64,000 nt of DNA from Stigmatella ashevillena. GTDB lineage: Bacteria; Myxococcota; Myxococcia; Myxococcales; Myxococcaceae. The notes beneath the pieces are model-generated. The model ran no database searches. It was given only the letters and a program-made list of their open reading frames with translations, and was not told the DNA's origin. The stretch spans positions 9,294,425 to 9,358,424 of the forward strand of contig NZ_JAQNDM010000002.1 of NCBI RefSeq assembly GCF_028368975.1. Reading direction: 5' to 3'. This document shows, piece after piece, positions 37,448 through 47,105 of this stretch (position 1 is its first letter; each line of letters starts with the position of its first letter). The position numbers and the translations under genes are program-made.

Positions 37448-38986
37448 CTACCGGCAGCGGGTGTTGCTGGCCCACAGCGGGGTGTTGTTGGGGCTGTACA
37501 CGACGAGATTGCAGTCCTCCTGCATCCGCGCGTGAGCCCCCGGATTCCCCTGGGTGCCGGAGTACCAGAGGGCCACGCCCGTGCTCGAGTACAGCACGAG
37601 GTTGCCATCCGTCTGCATGACGAAGCTGGACGTGGCGCGGCCAGAGGTGTTCGAGGCCCAGCTCGCGCCCAGCCGGTCGTAGACCACCACGTTTCCATCC
37701 CCCTGGTGGGCGACGAGAGAGTTGCCGGAGCAGGAGGTGAGCACCTGAGCTGGCGCGAGCGCCTGGCCGCTGGCGAGCACGCCACAGGTGGGCGGCGTGG
37801 ACGAGGAACGGCTGTAGAGCAGGAGGTTGGGGGAACCCGCGCCTGGGTTGGCGACCTTGTTGGCGCTGGCGTTGCCGAGCAGCGCGGAGGTCACGGCGCT
37901 GGGGATGGCGCCCGGGTTGCTCTCCAGGTACAGCGCCGCCGCGCCCGCCACGTGGGGAGACGCCATCGACGTGCCGCTCAGCACCGCGGTGCCCCCTGAG
38001 TTGTAAGCCGAGGTGATGTTCACGCCCGGGGCGAAGATGTCCAGGCAGGTGCCCGAGTTGGACCAGGTCGCCCGGGTGTCCGTGCTGTCGGTGGCGCCCA
38101 CGGTGATGGCCTCGGGCGTGCGCGCCGGGGAGCGCGTGCACGCATCGGTGGTCTCATTGCCCGCGGCCACCGCATAGACAACGCCTGCGGCGATGGAGCG
38201 GCGCACCGCATCATCCACTGCCTGATTGGCGCCACCGCCCAGGCTCATGTTGGCCACCGCCGGCTTGACGTGATTGCCCGCCACCCAGTCGATGCCCGCG
38301 ATGACGCCGGACCAGGAGCCGGAGCCGCCACAGTCGAGCACGCGGACCGCGTGCAGGCGGACGTTCTTGGCCACGCCCCAGGTGGCGCCGCCCACGGTGC
38401 CGGCCACGTGCGTGCCGTGCCCGTTACAGTCGCTGGCGCCCCGGCCGTCGCTGATGGAGGTGTAGTCTCCGGTGGCCCGTCCTCCAAAGTCCGAGTGGGT
38501 CGTCAGGATGCCGGTGTCGATGATGTAGGCATGCACGCCGCTGCCGGACGTGTCGTAGGTGTAGTTGCCATCCAGCGGGCGGTCCCGCTGATCGATTCGG
38601 TCCAGGCCCCAGGTGGCGCCGGGCTGGGTGGCAATGGCCTGCGCCTTGCCGTCCTCCACCACGTAGTCGACCTCGGGCTCGTTGGCGAGCGCCCGGGCAC
38701 TCACCTCATCCGTGCGGACCACGAAGCCCCGCAGCGCGTGGGAGTAGGTGCGGGTGAGGGACGCGCCGTGCCGGGTGGCCAGCGCCTGGGCCCGTTGGGG
38801 CACGCGGGCGGTGCTGACCTCGGTGTCCTTCAGCACGACGATGTACTGCCCGGCGATGGCGTCGGGAGCGCTCAGGAATTTGCTGGAGGTGAGCGGAGCG
38901 GCGGTCTCGTTCGCGGAGGCCTCTTGGGCGCAAGCCGTCAGGACGAGGCAAGTGACTGCCAGCGCGGGCTTCTTCGGGATTCGCAT
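37448..38986 (-). CDS. Subtilisin-like serine protease with C-terminal bulb-type lectin domain
   Basis: This 512-residue exported protease begins [19 protein letters not shown], giving a lipobox. A peptidase inhibitor I9 propeptide follows ([20 protein letters not shown]...[20 protein letters not shown]). The S8 domain is of the proteinase K type, with Asp (HAYIIDTGI, about 156), His ([12 protein letters not shown], about 193) and Ser ([17 protein letters not shown], about 339). The last about 110 residues have repeated [20 protein letters not shown] and [11 protein letters not shown] motifs, which are B-lectin (mannose-binding) repeats. The lectin could tether the protease to glycans of prey or matrix. 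Start chosen at the signal peptide. Confidence 0.9.
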   Translation of the reverse strand: MRIPKKPALAVTCLVLTACAQEASANETAAPLTSSKFLSAPDAIAGQYIVVLKDTEVSTARVPQRAQALATRHGASLTRTYSHALRGFVVRTDEVSARALANEPEVDYVVEDGKAQAIATQPGATWGLDRIDQRDRPLDGNYTYDTSGSGVHAYIIDTGILTTHSDFGGRATGDYTSISDGRGASDCNGHGTHVAGTVGGATWGVAKNVRLHAVRVLDCGGSGSWSGVIAGIDWVAGNHVKPAVANMSLGGGANQAVDDAVRRSIAAGVVYAVAAGNETTDACTRSPARTPEAITVGATDSTDTRATWSNSGTCLDIFAPGVNITSAYNSGGTAVLSGTSMASPHVAGAAALYLESNPGAIPSAVTSALLGNASANKVANPGAGSPNLLLYSRSSSTPPTCGVLASGQALAPAQVLTSCSGNSLVAHQGDGNVVVYDRLGASWASNTSGRATSSFVMQTDGNLVLYSSTGVALWYSGTQGNPGAHARMQEDCNLVVYSPNNTPLWASNTRCR

Positions 38987-39128
38987 GGGGGATGTCTCTG
39001 GGGAATGGAAACCGGCCCATCCAGTGGGACCAGGGCACACCCCTGGTTGCGCTCACGATGGACCGAAAGATGAGCGCAACCCGCTTTATAGGTCATCCCA
39101 GTGAGAGACGTAATCCTCGTGGATGCGG

Positions 39129-42100
39129 TTAGAGCCCGGTCCGGGAGCCCCCGATGAAGCCAGGCGGTGGCGAGAGGGAAGGCTTGCGGCGGGTCTCGCC
39201 CCGCTGGTCGAAGAAGCCGTTGAGCCCAGCGATGCCAATCGAGAAGTTGGTCACCCAGTTGGGATCGGGCTTGCCGAAGTCCGAGCCGATGTCCACGGGC
39301 CGGGCGAAGTGCAGCCTCAACAGCAGGGGCCCCAGGGCGATGTTGGCTCCCAGGACGAAGTCCAGGACGCGCCGGTCCCACATCTGGCGAGAAGAGTTGC
39401 CCACGCCTCCCACGTCCACGGCCGCGACAGCCTCCAGGTCGCTGAGGAAGGCGATGCGGATGAGATCATTGAGGGGCACCTGTAGCTCGACGGTGGAGTA
39501 GGCGAAGTTCCGGCCGAGCAGCCAATCCTCATCGCGGAAATTCACCCCGCGCAGCGTGTCGAAGCTGGAGAGGTAATAGGAGCGGGCGTAGCGGCCTCCG
39601 AACGTGGTTCCCCCCGCGGCGCGGAGGAGGATGTTGCTGCGGCCGTAGACGGAGAAGTAGCGCTCGAGGTCCAACCGCACGTTGCTGTAGGTCTGCTCGT
39701 CGAAGGGTTGGGCGCCCGCGGTGAGCTCCAGCAACGCCGAGGTGCCGGTGAGGGGACCGGTGGCGTAGTGGTAGCGGATGCTGTTGTAGCCAATCTGGCC
39801 GGTCAGCTCCGTCTGGAAGCGCATCTGGTCGTTGGCGGCGATCCACGGGGTGTACAGGTCCTGGCCCGCGTTGTTGAACGACGGGTTGTTCAGACGGAAG
39901 GCGGTGTACGAGTCGATGAAGTACGAGGCGCCACCGGTGGTCAGCTCTCCTTGCAGGAAGAGGAAGGTGCTGAGCGGGTAGCGCAGGCTGCCGGTCGCAC
40001 CGAAGAAGCGCTCGCCCGAGAAGAAGGTGACGTTCTGGCCCGCGTAGCTCTCATCGAGCCGGAAGCGCAGGGACTGGAAGAGGCCCACCGCCCACGTCGA
40101 ACGCTTCTCCTGGTTCACGTAGAGCAGCACCCCGTCGGCCAGCTCGAAGGAGCCGTACACCGCGAGGTTGAGCAGCATCGCGTGGTCGCTCAGGCGGTCT
40201 GTCGCCATGGCGAAGATCTGTCCGAAGAACCCTCCGCTGCCGGCGCCCGCGAAGCCGAGGAAGGGGCCGAACTCGATGTTCTCCCAGGCCAGGGGCTTGT
40301 AGTCCTGAGCGTTGGTCAACGGCCGGGAGGCCAGCGGCTGGGGAGGCTCGGCGGGCTCATTCGTGGCCGTCATGGCCAGGTTCAGCATCTTGGGCGCGCG
40401 CAGCAACGCGGGCCGCCGCTCCCCGGACTGGTGGAACAACATCCACAGGCTCCCCTCGGGGCCAGGGCCGGGCTCGAAGACGCCCGTGGTGAGGTCCGTG
40501 CGCCGGACGATGGCACCCCCAGGCATGAGCTCGTGGAGATCCGAGCTGCTGTTGCGGTAGGCCACGAAGAAGATGCGTCCGTCCGGCAGGGCCACGGGAT
40601 CCACTTCGTCGCGGTCCTCGGTGGTGAGCCGCTCGATGGCGCCGGGCGCGCCGGGCTGCACCCGGAAGAGGTTGAAGTGGCGGTGGGACGTCGCGTCCGA
40701 GGTGTAGACGATGCCGCTGGGCCCCCAGGTGATCTGCCGCTCGGTGTACTGGTCGTCCGTGAGCTTCACGGGCTTCGCGTTTTTGCCCTCGGCCAGCGAG
40801 AGCACATACACATCGCGGAAGCCCGTGTCGTTGATCCCGATGAAGGCCAGGGACTGGCCGTCCGGTGAGAAGGCCACCGAGGACACGCCGAGCAGCCCAT
40901 GCTGGCCGACGCGGTAGGCGGTCTTGTCTCCCAGGTCGATGTCCACCGACACGTTCGTTTCGCGCTCGATGCCGGTCCGGATGGCGCTGCGGCGGACCAG
41001 CGCATCGATGGTCTTCTGCTGGGAGACGTACGTGTAGCGCTGCACGTAGATGACGTCCCGTCCGTTCACCTCCGCCACGTAGGCCAGGCTGTCCTTGGAC
41101 AAGGAGAAGTTGCGCCCGAAGATGGGATGGAGGGACTCGGCGCCCGGCTGCCCGTCGGACACCACCTTCTCCGCGCTGTCGGGGGCCTTCGGATCCACCA
41201 GGTACAGCCGGCTCTCGCCCGTCTCCGGGATGATGGTGCGGTAGGCGATGAGCTTGCCGTCCGGTGAGCTGTTCAGCGCGGTGACAATGCCCGAGCGCTC
41301 CTCCAGGAGATCCAACGCGGGCGCGGACTGTTCGGAGCTCAGGTACGACTTGAAGGCGCGCCGCTTCATCCAGTTCTCGAAGCGGGAGGAGATCCGCTTC
41401 GGATTGTCGCCGGTGAGCTTCTCCAGCAACTCCTCGAACTTCAGCGCCTGCGAGCCCTTGCCCGAGGAGATGAGCCGGGGCGACTCGTTGAGCACCCGCT
41501 GGGTGAAGCCCTTGCCGTACTCATCCTCCAGGAAGGCGACGCGGGTCTGGCCGACCTTGTAGATCCACAGGTAGCCGTAGGGCCCGGGCGAGAAGAAGTC
41601 CAGGAAGGCGTAGCCCTTCATCAGATCGGGGTTCACCATGAGATCCCTCACGAGCATCTCCGCCTCGGGATCCAGGCCGCGCTTGGCGTAGAACTCGGCC
41701 AACCCCTCGATGAACCAGAGCGGGATGGACTGGAGCGGATCTCCGAACGTCTTCTTGGTGTCCGCCAGGGTGCGGACCTTCTGGATGGTGAACTGGTGCG
41801 CCAACTCGTGGGTGCTGATCTCCTCGAAGAGCTGGTGATCTCCCAGGTACGGCAGCGAGAGCTTGAGATCCTCGGTGCTGGTGACGCCGAGCGTGCCTTC
41901 CTGGACGAAGAAGACGTTGGTCTGGAGGAACTCCTGGTAGGAGTTGTAGAGGATGTAAGGGAACGTCTTCGTGGGCACGTACTGGAACTGCTCCACGAGG
42001 TACCGGTAGGCCTCTTCGATGAGGGGGGTGGCGCGCTCGGCGACCGTGCGCTCCCGCTCGTAGAAGTAGAAGCGCACGCCGCCGGTGGCCGCCCCCAGCG

Positions 42101-42614
42101 AGGTGGCGTACGTGGGGCCTCCGTCCGGGCTGCCCCCGTCCGTGAGTTCGATCGTGAGCGTGGTTCCCCCGTCCGCGCCCGCGTCCACCGATGCTTGCAG
42201 GGGGCCCTCCGGGACCGTGGCCACCACGGGCCCCCCATCGGAACCGGGCGTCCCTCCATCTGGTGCGCCTGCCTGGGTCGTATCGACCCCCCCGTTGGGG
42301 GGCTCCGAGACGGTTTCCCGGGTTTCCATGGGGGGAGGCGGGGAGGCGGCCGGGCCTGCGGGGGTCTCCGTGGTGGGGGCGTTGGTGACGGGGCCTGCGG
42401 GGGCGCCGGGAGGCTGGGGGAAGGCCGTGCGCTCTGGGGCGTCGGCAACGCCTTGGGCGGCCGGGCCCACGAGGATGTCGACGTGCCGCCACTCGAAATC
42501 GAAGGTGTTGACGGCGCTGCGCTCCGCGCGGCGGGGAACGACGAAGACCTGAGCGAGCGCGGCGCTGGGCAGCAGCACCAGGAGCGCAGCGGCGACGAGG
42601 GGGCGACGGTTCAC
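39129..42614 (-). CDS. Peptidase MA/TolB-like propeller/outer-membrane barrel fusion protein
   Basis: This 1161-residue exported protein has a signal peptide ending PSAALAQ. A Pro/Asp/Gly-rich linker of about 110 residues is followed by a gluzincin-type zinc peptidase domain with STHELAHQF (HExxH near residue 270) and IPLWFIEGLAEFYAKRG. Next come PD40/TolB-type repeats (SSPDGKLIAYRT, VAFSPDGQSLAFIG, WGPSGIVYTSD). The C-terminal about 380 residues alternate aromatic and Gly-rich strands (GFAGAGSGGFFGQIFAM, RYFSVYGRSNILLRAAGG, ALGPLLLRLHFARPVDIG), the pattern of a BamA/D15-type barrel. The GTG at 42614 has AAAGG eight bases upstream; the next GTG at 42620 is possible. Substrate unknown. Confidence 0.8.
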   Translation of the reverse strand: MNRRPLVAAALLVLLPSAALAQVFVVPRRAERSAVNTFDFEWRHVDILVGPAAQGVADAPERTAFPQPPGAPAGPVTNAPTTETPAGPAASPPPPMETRETVSEPPNGGVDTTQAGAPDGGTPGSDGGPVVATVPEGPLQASVDAGADGGTTLTIELTDGGSPDGGPTYATSLGAATGGVRFYFYERERTVAERATPLIEEAYRYLVEQFQYVPTKTFPYILYNSYQEFLQTNVFFVQEGTLGVTSTEDLKLSLPYLGDHQLFEEISTHELAHQFTIQKVRTLADTKKTFGDPLQSIPLWFIEGLAEFYAKRGLDPEAEMLVRDLMVNPDLMKGYAFLDFFSPGPYGYLWIYKVGQTRVAFLEDEYGKGFTQRVLNESPRLISSGKGSQALKFEELLEKLTGDNPKRISSRFENWMKRRAFKSYLSSEQSAPALDLLEERSGIVTALNSSPDGKLIAYRTIIPETGESRLYLVDPKAPDSAEKVVSDGQPGAESLHPIFGRNFSLSKDSLAYVAEVNGRDVIYVQRYTYVSQQKTIDALVRRSAIRTGIERETNVSVDIDLGDKTAYRVGQHGLLGVSSVAFSPDGQSLAFIGINDTGFRDVYVLSLAEGKNAKPVKLTDDQYTERQITWGPSGIVYTSDATSHRHFNLFRVQPGAPGAIERLTTEDRDEVDPVALPDGRIFFVAYRNSSSDLHELMPGGAIVRRTDLTTGVFEPGPGPEGSLWMLFHQSGERRPALLRAPKMLNLAMTATNEPAEPPQPLASRPLTNAQDYKPLAWENIEFGPFLGFAGAGSGGFFGQIFAMATDRLSDHAMLLNLAVYGSFELADGVLLYVNQEKRSTWAVGLFQSLRFRLDESYAGQNVTFFSGERFFGATGSLRYPLSTFLFLQGELTTGGASYFIDSYTAFRLNNPSFNNAGQDLYTPWIAANDQMRFQTELTGQIGYNSIRYHYATGPLTGTSALLELTAGAQPFDEQTYSNVRLDLERYFSVYGRSNILLRAAGGTTFGGRYARSYYLSSFDTLRGVNFRDEDWLLGRNFAYSTVELQVPLNDLIRIAFLSDLEAVAAVDVGGVGNSSRQMWDRRVLDFVLGANIALGPLLLRLHFARPVDIGSDFGKPDPNWVTNFSIGIAGLNGFFDQRGETRRKPSLSPPPGFIGGSRTGL

Positions 42615-42795
42615 AAGCACGACCTTTGGGACGGGGGACGGGCGGAGGAGCGTCCTGACGGGCAGAGGCTCTCTCCCGGGCAAGGCGGGCACAAGCCCCG
42701 CGTGAGGTTTTGCTCAGCTCTGCACTTCCGGGCAGAGGGGCTTTGTTGCACGGGTAGGGCTTTCGTCCTGGCGAGACGCCCGGTATGGAAGAACC

Positions 42796-44262
42796 ATGAA
42801 TCGTTTCCTGGCGCTGTCCCTCGGTGCGCTGCTCCCCCTTGTGGGATGCGGGAAGAATGAAACCCCCCTTCGGCAGGACTGTGAGCTCGAGGAGCTGGAT
42901 CTGTCCGCGTGTGACGCCTCGAGCCTCGCCACGGTCCAATCCGAAGGCATCTGGAACATGGATTTTGACTTCGGGGATGGGGAACATTCTCCGGGAGTCA
43001 TCCAGTTTCAGGGAAGCAGTCCTCACGTCGCGGGGCTCCCCATGAGTCAGAAGCGGGTGGAGCCGGGGTTGCTCCTGCTGGCCAGCGACGTGACGAACGC
43101 CAACGGCGTTCCGCTGCGTTACCTGTTCGCGGGGTGCCGCTCTTCCCGGCCGACGCAGTTGTCGGGGGTGTTCCGCCGGTGTTCCTACGGCACGGCGGAT
43201 CTGAACGGAACCTTCCAGGCGGTGCGGGTCGCCCGCCGCACGGGGGAGGACGAGGCGTCCAAGGTGGAACTGGTGCTGGAGGTGCCGCTGCCGAGCGGCT
43301 CCGCCCGGGATGTGTTCGTGGCGGGCGGGCATGCCTATGTCTCGGCGTACGATGGCGGACTGCACATCTTCGATGTCTCGACGCCCGATGTGCCGCGAGA
43401 GCCGGGCCGCACGCGCTTGGTGGCGTCGCTGAAGCCCAGCTCGGGCGACGTGTGGAACGAGGTCTGGGTGCAAGGTCAGACGCTGTACGTGGCCTCCTCC
43501 ACGAAGGGCGTCCTCATCTACGACGTGACGAAGCCCTCGGAGCCGCTCTACAAGCGGACGGTGCCAGGCTCCGCGGTGGATGCCCGGGCGCTGTCCTTGG
43601 AGGGGAACTGGCTGTACGTGGCCTCGCCCTATCCCAACGCGGAAGTGCTCATCTTCGACGTGACGAAGCCTCAGGAGCCTGCGCTGACCAAGCGCTATTT
43701 CGTCGAGGATGCCCAGCCCGCCCTGGGGGCCCGGCCTTATGGTGTTCAGGCCCGGAACGGCAGGCTGTACGTGAGCAACTGGTCGTACGGGCTGGCGGTG
43801 ACCGATGTGACGGATCCGTCCAAGCCCAAGCGCATGGGGTCCTTCTCCTACACGGGGGCGACGTCGCGCACGGCGGCGGTGGGCACGTTCGGCAGCCGAA
43901 CGCTGGCCTTCGAGGCGGGACAGGCCTGGGATTCACACCTGCGCGTGCTGGACGTGACGTCTCCGGAGAACATCACCCAAGCGGGAGAGTTCAAGCTGCG
44001 CCCCGAGGTGTCGGTCCAGGCCCTGGCGCTGTCGGGCGAGCGGCTCTACGTGGCCCACTACCAGGACGGGCTTCGGGTGCTTCAGGTCTCGCCTTCCGGA
44101 GCGCTGGAGCAGGTGGGCTACTACAACACGTGGCGTGAGGCGGACAGCGGACGTGGTGCGTCCTTTTATGAAGGCCTCAGTGGCATCAAGGTTCCGGGAG
44201 ACGGATTCATCTACGCCTCCGAGACCTCCCGGGGTCTCCTTGTCTTCCGCGAACAGCCCTGA
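42796..44262 (+). CDS. LVIVD-repeat lipoprotein
   Basis: This 488-residue surface or periplasmic lipoprotein has a signal peptide ending LVGC. It folds as a beta-propeller-like array: repeats read AYVSAYDGGLHIFDVSTPDV, LYVASSTKGVLIYDVTKPSE, LYVASPYPNAEVLIFDVTKP, LYVSNWSYGLAVTDVTDPSK and LYVAHYQDGLRVLQVS. These are LVIVD repeats of unknown function, widespread in secreted proteins of Gram-negative predators. The N-terminal 120 residues carry several Cys. The EAL gene follows after 11 bases, which suggests co-transcription. Confidence 0.85.
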   Translation: MNRFLALSLGALLPLVGCGKNETPLRQDCELEELDLSACDASSLATVQSEGIWNMDFDFGDGEHSPGVIQFQGSSPHVAGLPMSQKRVEPGLLLLASDVTNANGVPLRYLFAGCRSSRPTQLSGVFRRCSYGTADLNGTFQAVRVARRTGEDEASKVELVLEVPLPSGSARDVFVAGGHAYVSAYDGGLHIFDVSTPDVPREPGRTRLVASLKPSSGDVWNEVWVQGQTLYVASSTKGVLIYDVTKPSEPLYKRTVPGSAVDARALSLEGNWLYVASPYPNAEVLIFDVTKPQEPALTKRYFVEDAQPALGARPYGVQARNGRLYVSNWSYGLAVTDVTDPSKPKRMGSFSYTGATSRTAAVGTFGSRTLAFEAGQAWDSHLRVLDVTSPENITQAGEFKLRPEVSVQALALSGERLYVAHYQDGLRVLQVSPSGALEQVGYYNTWREADSGRGASFYEGLSGIKVPGDGFIYASETSRGLLVFREQP

Positions 44263-44273
44263 GACCGGTCCTC

Positions 44274-45368
44274 ATGAGTGACACCCCCCTCGCGCAGTGT
44301 GGCCGGTGCCAGACGCTTCCTTCCAAGGTGGAAGAGACAGGGCAATTGTTCCTCTGGCCACCGTTGGGGCACAGCCTGGGCAAGCTGGTGGCCTTCCTGC
44401 GCGAGTCGGGTCTGGAGCATCAGATCCGGCCGGAGGCGCAATGCGTGGTGGTCCGGCTGGAAGAGGGGGCCGCGGGGGCGTTGGCGCTCCGGTTGGGAGA
44501 CATCCTCACCCGTGAGGAGCTCCGTGGAACGCGGGCATTGTTCAAGCAGGGAGTGGTCGAGCCGGACCTGACGGACTTTCCCAAGGTGGGGCCGCTCCAG
44601 CAGTTTCTGACCCTCAGCCGGGCAGGATGGCTGGTGGACATGCTGGCCGAGCAGCGCATCACCTCGCATTTCCAGCCCATCGTCCACGCGAATGACACGC
44701 GCCGCATCTTCGCCCACGAGGCGCTCATGCGGGGCGTCGAGCAGGACGGCTCGTTCGTGCCGCCCTCGAAGATGATGGAGACGGCCCGGGGGGCGGACAT
44801 GCTCTTTCAGTTGGATCTCGCGGCGCGCTCGGCGGCCATCCGTGAGGCCGTGCGCCACGGGTTGGATGGCTCGTTGTTCATCAACTTCACCCCCACGGCC
44901 ATCTATGATCCGGCGTACTGCCTGCGCTCCACGGTCTCGGTCATCAAGGACGCGGGCTTGGATCCTCGCAAGGTCGTCTTCGAGGTCATCGAGTCCGACC
45001 ACGCGCAGGACACCCGCCACCTGCGCGCCATCATCGACTTCTACCGGAAGGCAGGCTTCCTGGTGGCGTTGGATGACCTGGGGGCGGGGCACTCCTCATT
45101 GAACCTCATCCACCAGTTGCGGCCCGACATCATGAAGCTGGACATGGAGCTCATCCGCAACATCCACGAGGATGAGTACAAGGCCTCCATCACGCAGAAG
45201 CTGCTGGAGATTGCCCAGAAGCTGAACATCCTCACGGTGGCGGAGGGCATCGAGACTCTGGAGGAGCTGCGCTGGGTCCGGGCGCACGGGGTGGATTACC
45301 TCCAGGGATACCTCATCGCCCGGCCGCAGAATCCGCCCGTGCTGAGCACCCCGGACTTCACGGGTTGA
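44274..45368 (+). CDS. EAL-domain cyclic di-GMP phosphodiesterase
   Basis: This 364-residue cytosolic enzyme hydrolyses cyclic di-GMP. The EAL domain keeps the whole catalytic set: AHEALMRG (EAL, near residue 148), FINFTPTAIYD (Asn), FEVIESD, ALDDLGAGHSS (Asp pair), IMKLDMELIRNI (Lys), TVAEGIET and YLQGYLIARP. The N-terminal about 115 residues contain a CxxC-type CGRC and a segment of unknown fold (FKQGVVEPDLTDFPKVGPLQ) that may sense a signal. All metal and substrate residues are present, so it is probably active. The 3' end overlaps the convergent coiled-coil gene by 11 bases. Confidence 0.9.
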   Translation: MSDTPLAQCGRCQTLPSKVEETGQLFLWPPLGHSLGKLVAFLRESGLEHQIRPEAQCVVVRLEEGAAGALALRLGDILTREELRGTRALFKQGVVEPDLTDFPKVGPLQQFLTLSRAGWLVDMLAEQRITSHFQPIVHANDTRRIFAHEALMRGVEQDGSFVPPSKMMETARGADMLFQLDLAARSAAIREAVRHGLDGSLFINFTPTAIYDPAYCLRSTVSVIKDAGLDPRKVVFEVIESDHAQDTRHLRAIIDFYRKAGFLVALDDLGAGHSSLNLIHQLRPDIMKLDMELIRNIHEDEYKASITQKLLEIAQKLNILTVAEGIETLEELRWVRAHGVDYLQGYLIARPQNPPVLSTPDFTG

Positions 45369-46185
45369 GGACGGAGGAGTCCTGCCGGTCGAGGGTGTTG
45401 CTGCTGGCCGCGCGCAGTTGGACCACCGCATCGAGCAGGGCCCAGCGGGCGTAGTAGATGTCGCGGCGCCCCGTGGCGTCGAGCGCCTGGGCAATGGCAC
45501 TGCGAGCGGCCTCGACCTGGAGGGCGGCATTTCCGCGGCCGGAGGCGGAGGCATTCTGGAGGGCAGCTGCGAGCGTGGTATCCGCCTCCTCCAAGACGCT
45601 GTCCACGGCCAGCTCTCCGGTACTGAGGGCCTGATCGGCGGCGGCCAGAAAGGTCGCGGCACGCTCCAACAAGGCCAGGTTCTCGGTGCGCAGGCGCTCC
45701 AACTCCAGGGCGCGTTCGCGCATGCCCGACAGTTCCTGTTCCATCCCTTGCGCCACCGAGGCGCTCTCCTGTTGCTGGGTCTGGAGTTGGGTCTGAAGTG
45801 ACTGGACCTGGGCCTGCAGGCGCTGCACCTCTTCCCCCATCTGCTCGAGGGTCGCAGGAGGCGCCTCGGGGGCCGTAGTGGCAGGGGCTGCGGTCTGGGT
45901 GTCAGCGCCTTCCTCGGAGGTGCCCAGGCCCGCCCCGCCAGTGCCTTCGTTGCTCACGGGGGCAGTCTGGGGAGGCGCATCGGCGGGTGACGTCAGTGTC
46001 ACGGGAGGGGAGAGGGCGATCTCGGTCGTCAGCGACGCCTCCTCCAGGGCTTGTTCCCACGCTTCCCGCAGGGCGATGGCGGCGGGATCCTGGATGTCCG
46101 CGTCAGAAGGCAGGGCAGGGGTGGCCTGGGGCGTTTGCCCGAGCAACAAGCCAAAGGAGAGTGCGAGCAAGGGCTTCATCGCCAT
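45358..46185 (-). CDS. Exported coiled-coil protein of unknown function
   Basis: This 275-residue protein has a signal peptide (PLLALSFGLLLGQ) and a Thr/Ala/Pro-rich linker. A coiled coil follows (LEQMGEEVQRLQAQVQSLQT, MEQELSGMRERALELERLRT), then helices rich in Ala and Asp (LAAADQALSTGELAVDSVLE, AARSAIAQALDATGRRDIYY). It is probably periplasmic. No family is recognised; similar proteins seem specific to myxobacteria, but this is only an impression. It converges on the EAL gene. Confidence 0.7.
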   Translation of the reverse strand: MAMKPLLALSFGLLLGQTPQATPALPSDADIQDPAAIALREAWEQALEEASLTTEIALSPPVTLTSPADAPPQTAPVSNEGTGGAGLGTSEEGADTQTAAPATTAPEAPPATLEQMGEEVQRLQAQVQSLQTQLQTQQQESASVAQGMEQELSGMRERALELERLRTENLALLERAATFLAAADQALSTGELAVDSVLEEADTTLAAALQNASASGRGNAALQVEAARSAIAQALDATGRRDIYYARWALLDAVVQLRAASSNTLDRQDSSVLNP

Positions 46186-46277
46186 TGAAGGTGTTCACCC
46201 GCCGACGGAATGAACACCAGGAAGGAGGGTGTGGCTCGGCTGCCTTCCTGCTCACCTGGAGCGCGGGGCGAGTGGCG

Positions 46278-46826
46278 TCAGTCCTGGGGCTCATCGCGAA
46301 GCAGCTGCTCGGCCCAGCGCAGTTCCCCCTGCCAGACCTCCACGAGGTGGCCAAAGAGGGAGGCGAAGCGCTGCCCTTGCGCCAGGGAGTGCCCATCGCT
46401 GGGTCCATGCTCCGAGAGATCGCGTGCTTGGGCCATCAGGTGCTCGATGTGAGCGCGGCAGAAGCCAGCGTAGTGGCGGATGAGGGCCAGTCGGTCACCG
46501 GCTTCGATTTGATCGAACGCGGCGACCTTGAAGGCGAAGAGCTCACGGTACTCGCGAGGGCTGGAGGAGGTGTCCCGCATCAGCTCGAGGAAGCGTGCCC
46601 GGCCGGGCACGGTGATGGCGAAGGACCGTGAGAGCCGGCCTCCATCGCTGGCCCATTCTTCCTGCACGGAGATCATCCCGGATTCCACCAGCTTCGTGAG
46701 CAGCGGGTACAGCCGTCCATTGCTGGCGCGCGCGAAGGGGCCAATGACGTCATGGATGACCTGCGCGATGAGGTAGCCATGGGTGGGGGCGCGCATCAGG
46801 AGCGTCAGGATGATCAGCTCGTACAC
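46278..46826 (-). CDS. PadR-family transcriptional regulator
   Basis: This 182-residue DNA-binding regulator has the PadR winged helix: LLMRAPTHGYLIAQVIHDVI, NGRLYPLLTKLVESGMISVQ, and RLSRSFAITVPGRARFLELM. The C-terminal helices (RLALIRHYAGFCRAHIEHLM, VWQGELRWAEQLLRD) form the dimerisation Vir_act_alpha_C-like region. GTG start. A 52-codon gene lies seven bases upstream on the same strand, and a strong palindrome lies upstream of both, so autoregulation is likely. The target and ligand are unknown. Confidence 0.88.
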   Translation of the reverse strand: MYELIILTLLMRAPTHGYLIAQVIHDVIGPFARASNGRLYPLLTKLVESGMISVQEEWASDGGRLSRSFAITVPGRARFLELMRDTSSSPREYRELFAFKVAAFDQIEAGDRLALIRHYAGFCRAHIEHLMAQARDLSEHGPSDGHSLAQGQRFASLFGHLVEVWQGELRWAEQLLRDEPQD

Positions 46827-46833
46827 GGTGGTC

Positions 46834-46992
46834 TCAGGCCTTCCTCAGACCTTCCATGGCCCGGTCGGGGCGGAAGCGCAGGAATGTTTCGGCATCGAAA
46901 CGCTCCAGGAACTCCGCGCCGAGGAACTCCAGATAGAAGCGCTCGGCAAGTTCGCCGTGAAGGAGGCCACTGCGGGGAGCATGCAAGGACAT
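46834..46992 (-). CDS. Small protein encoded upstream of padR
   Basis: This 52-residue protein has strong codon bias and a GAGG box before the ATG; an in-frame stop directly upstream sets its N-terminus. The sequence is helical with aromatic repeats: LAERFYLEFLGAEFLERFDA, then ETFLRFRPDRAMEGLRKA. It ends seven bases before the PadR start, so the two form an operon. No known family is recognised. It might be a regulator partner or a short leader product. Confidence 0.55.
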   Translation of the reverse strand: MSLHAPRSGLLHGELAERFYLEFLGAEFLERFDAETFLRFRPDRAMEGLRKA

Positions 46993-47005
46993 GAGGCCTC
47001 AAACA

Positions 47006-47031
47006 GGTCATGAAGACCGGTCTTCACGACC
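47006..47031. promoter_or_regulatory. Palindromic PadR-type operator
   Basis: The arms GGTCATGAAGACC and GGTCTTCACGACC are inverted repeats of 13 bases with one mismatch, directly adjacent. They lie 14 bases upstream of the small ORF that precedes padR. Size, symmetry and position fit an autoregulatory PadR site. Confidence 0.6.
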
Positions 47032-47105
47032 TATAACACAAACAAGACGCGGGTGCACGAGGCGCAGGCCTCGGACAGGTGTTTGGCTCGAGGAAGAGGG
47101 GGGCC

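Noticed and set aside
41521-43473. 650-codon minus-strand frame near the peptidase-MA gene
   Set aside because: It runs in another frame through the real gene and into its neighbour and is His/Arg/Gly-rich without domains.
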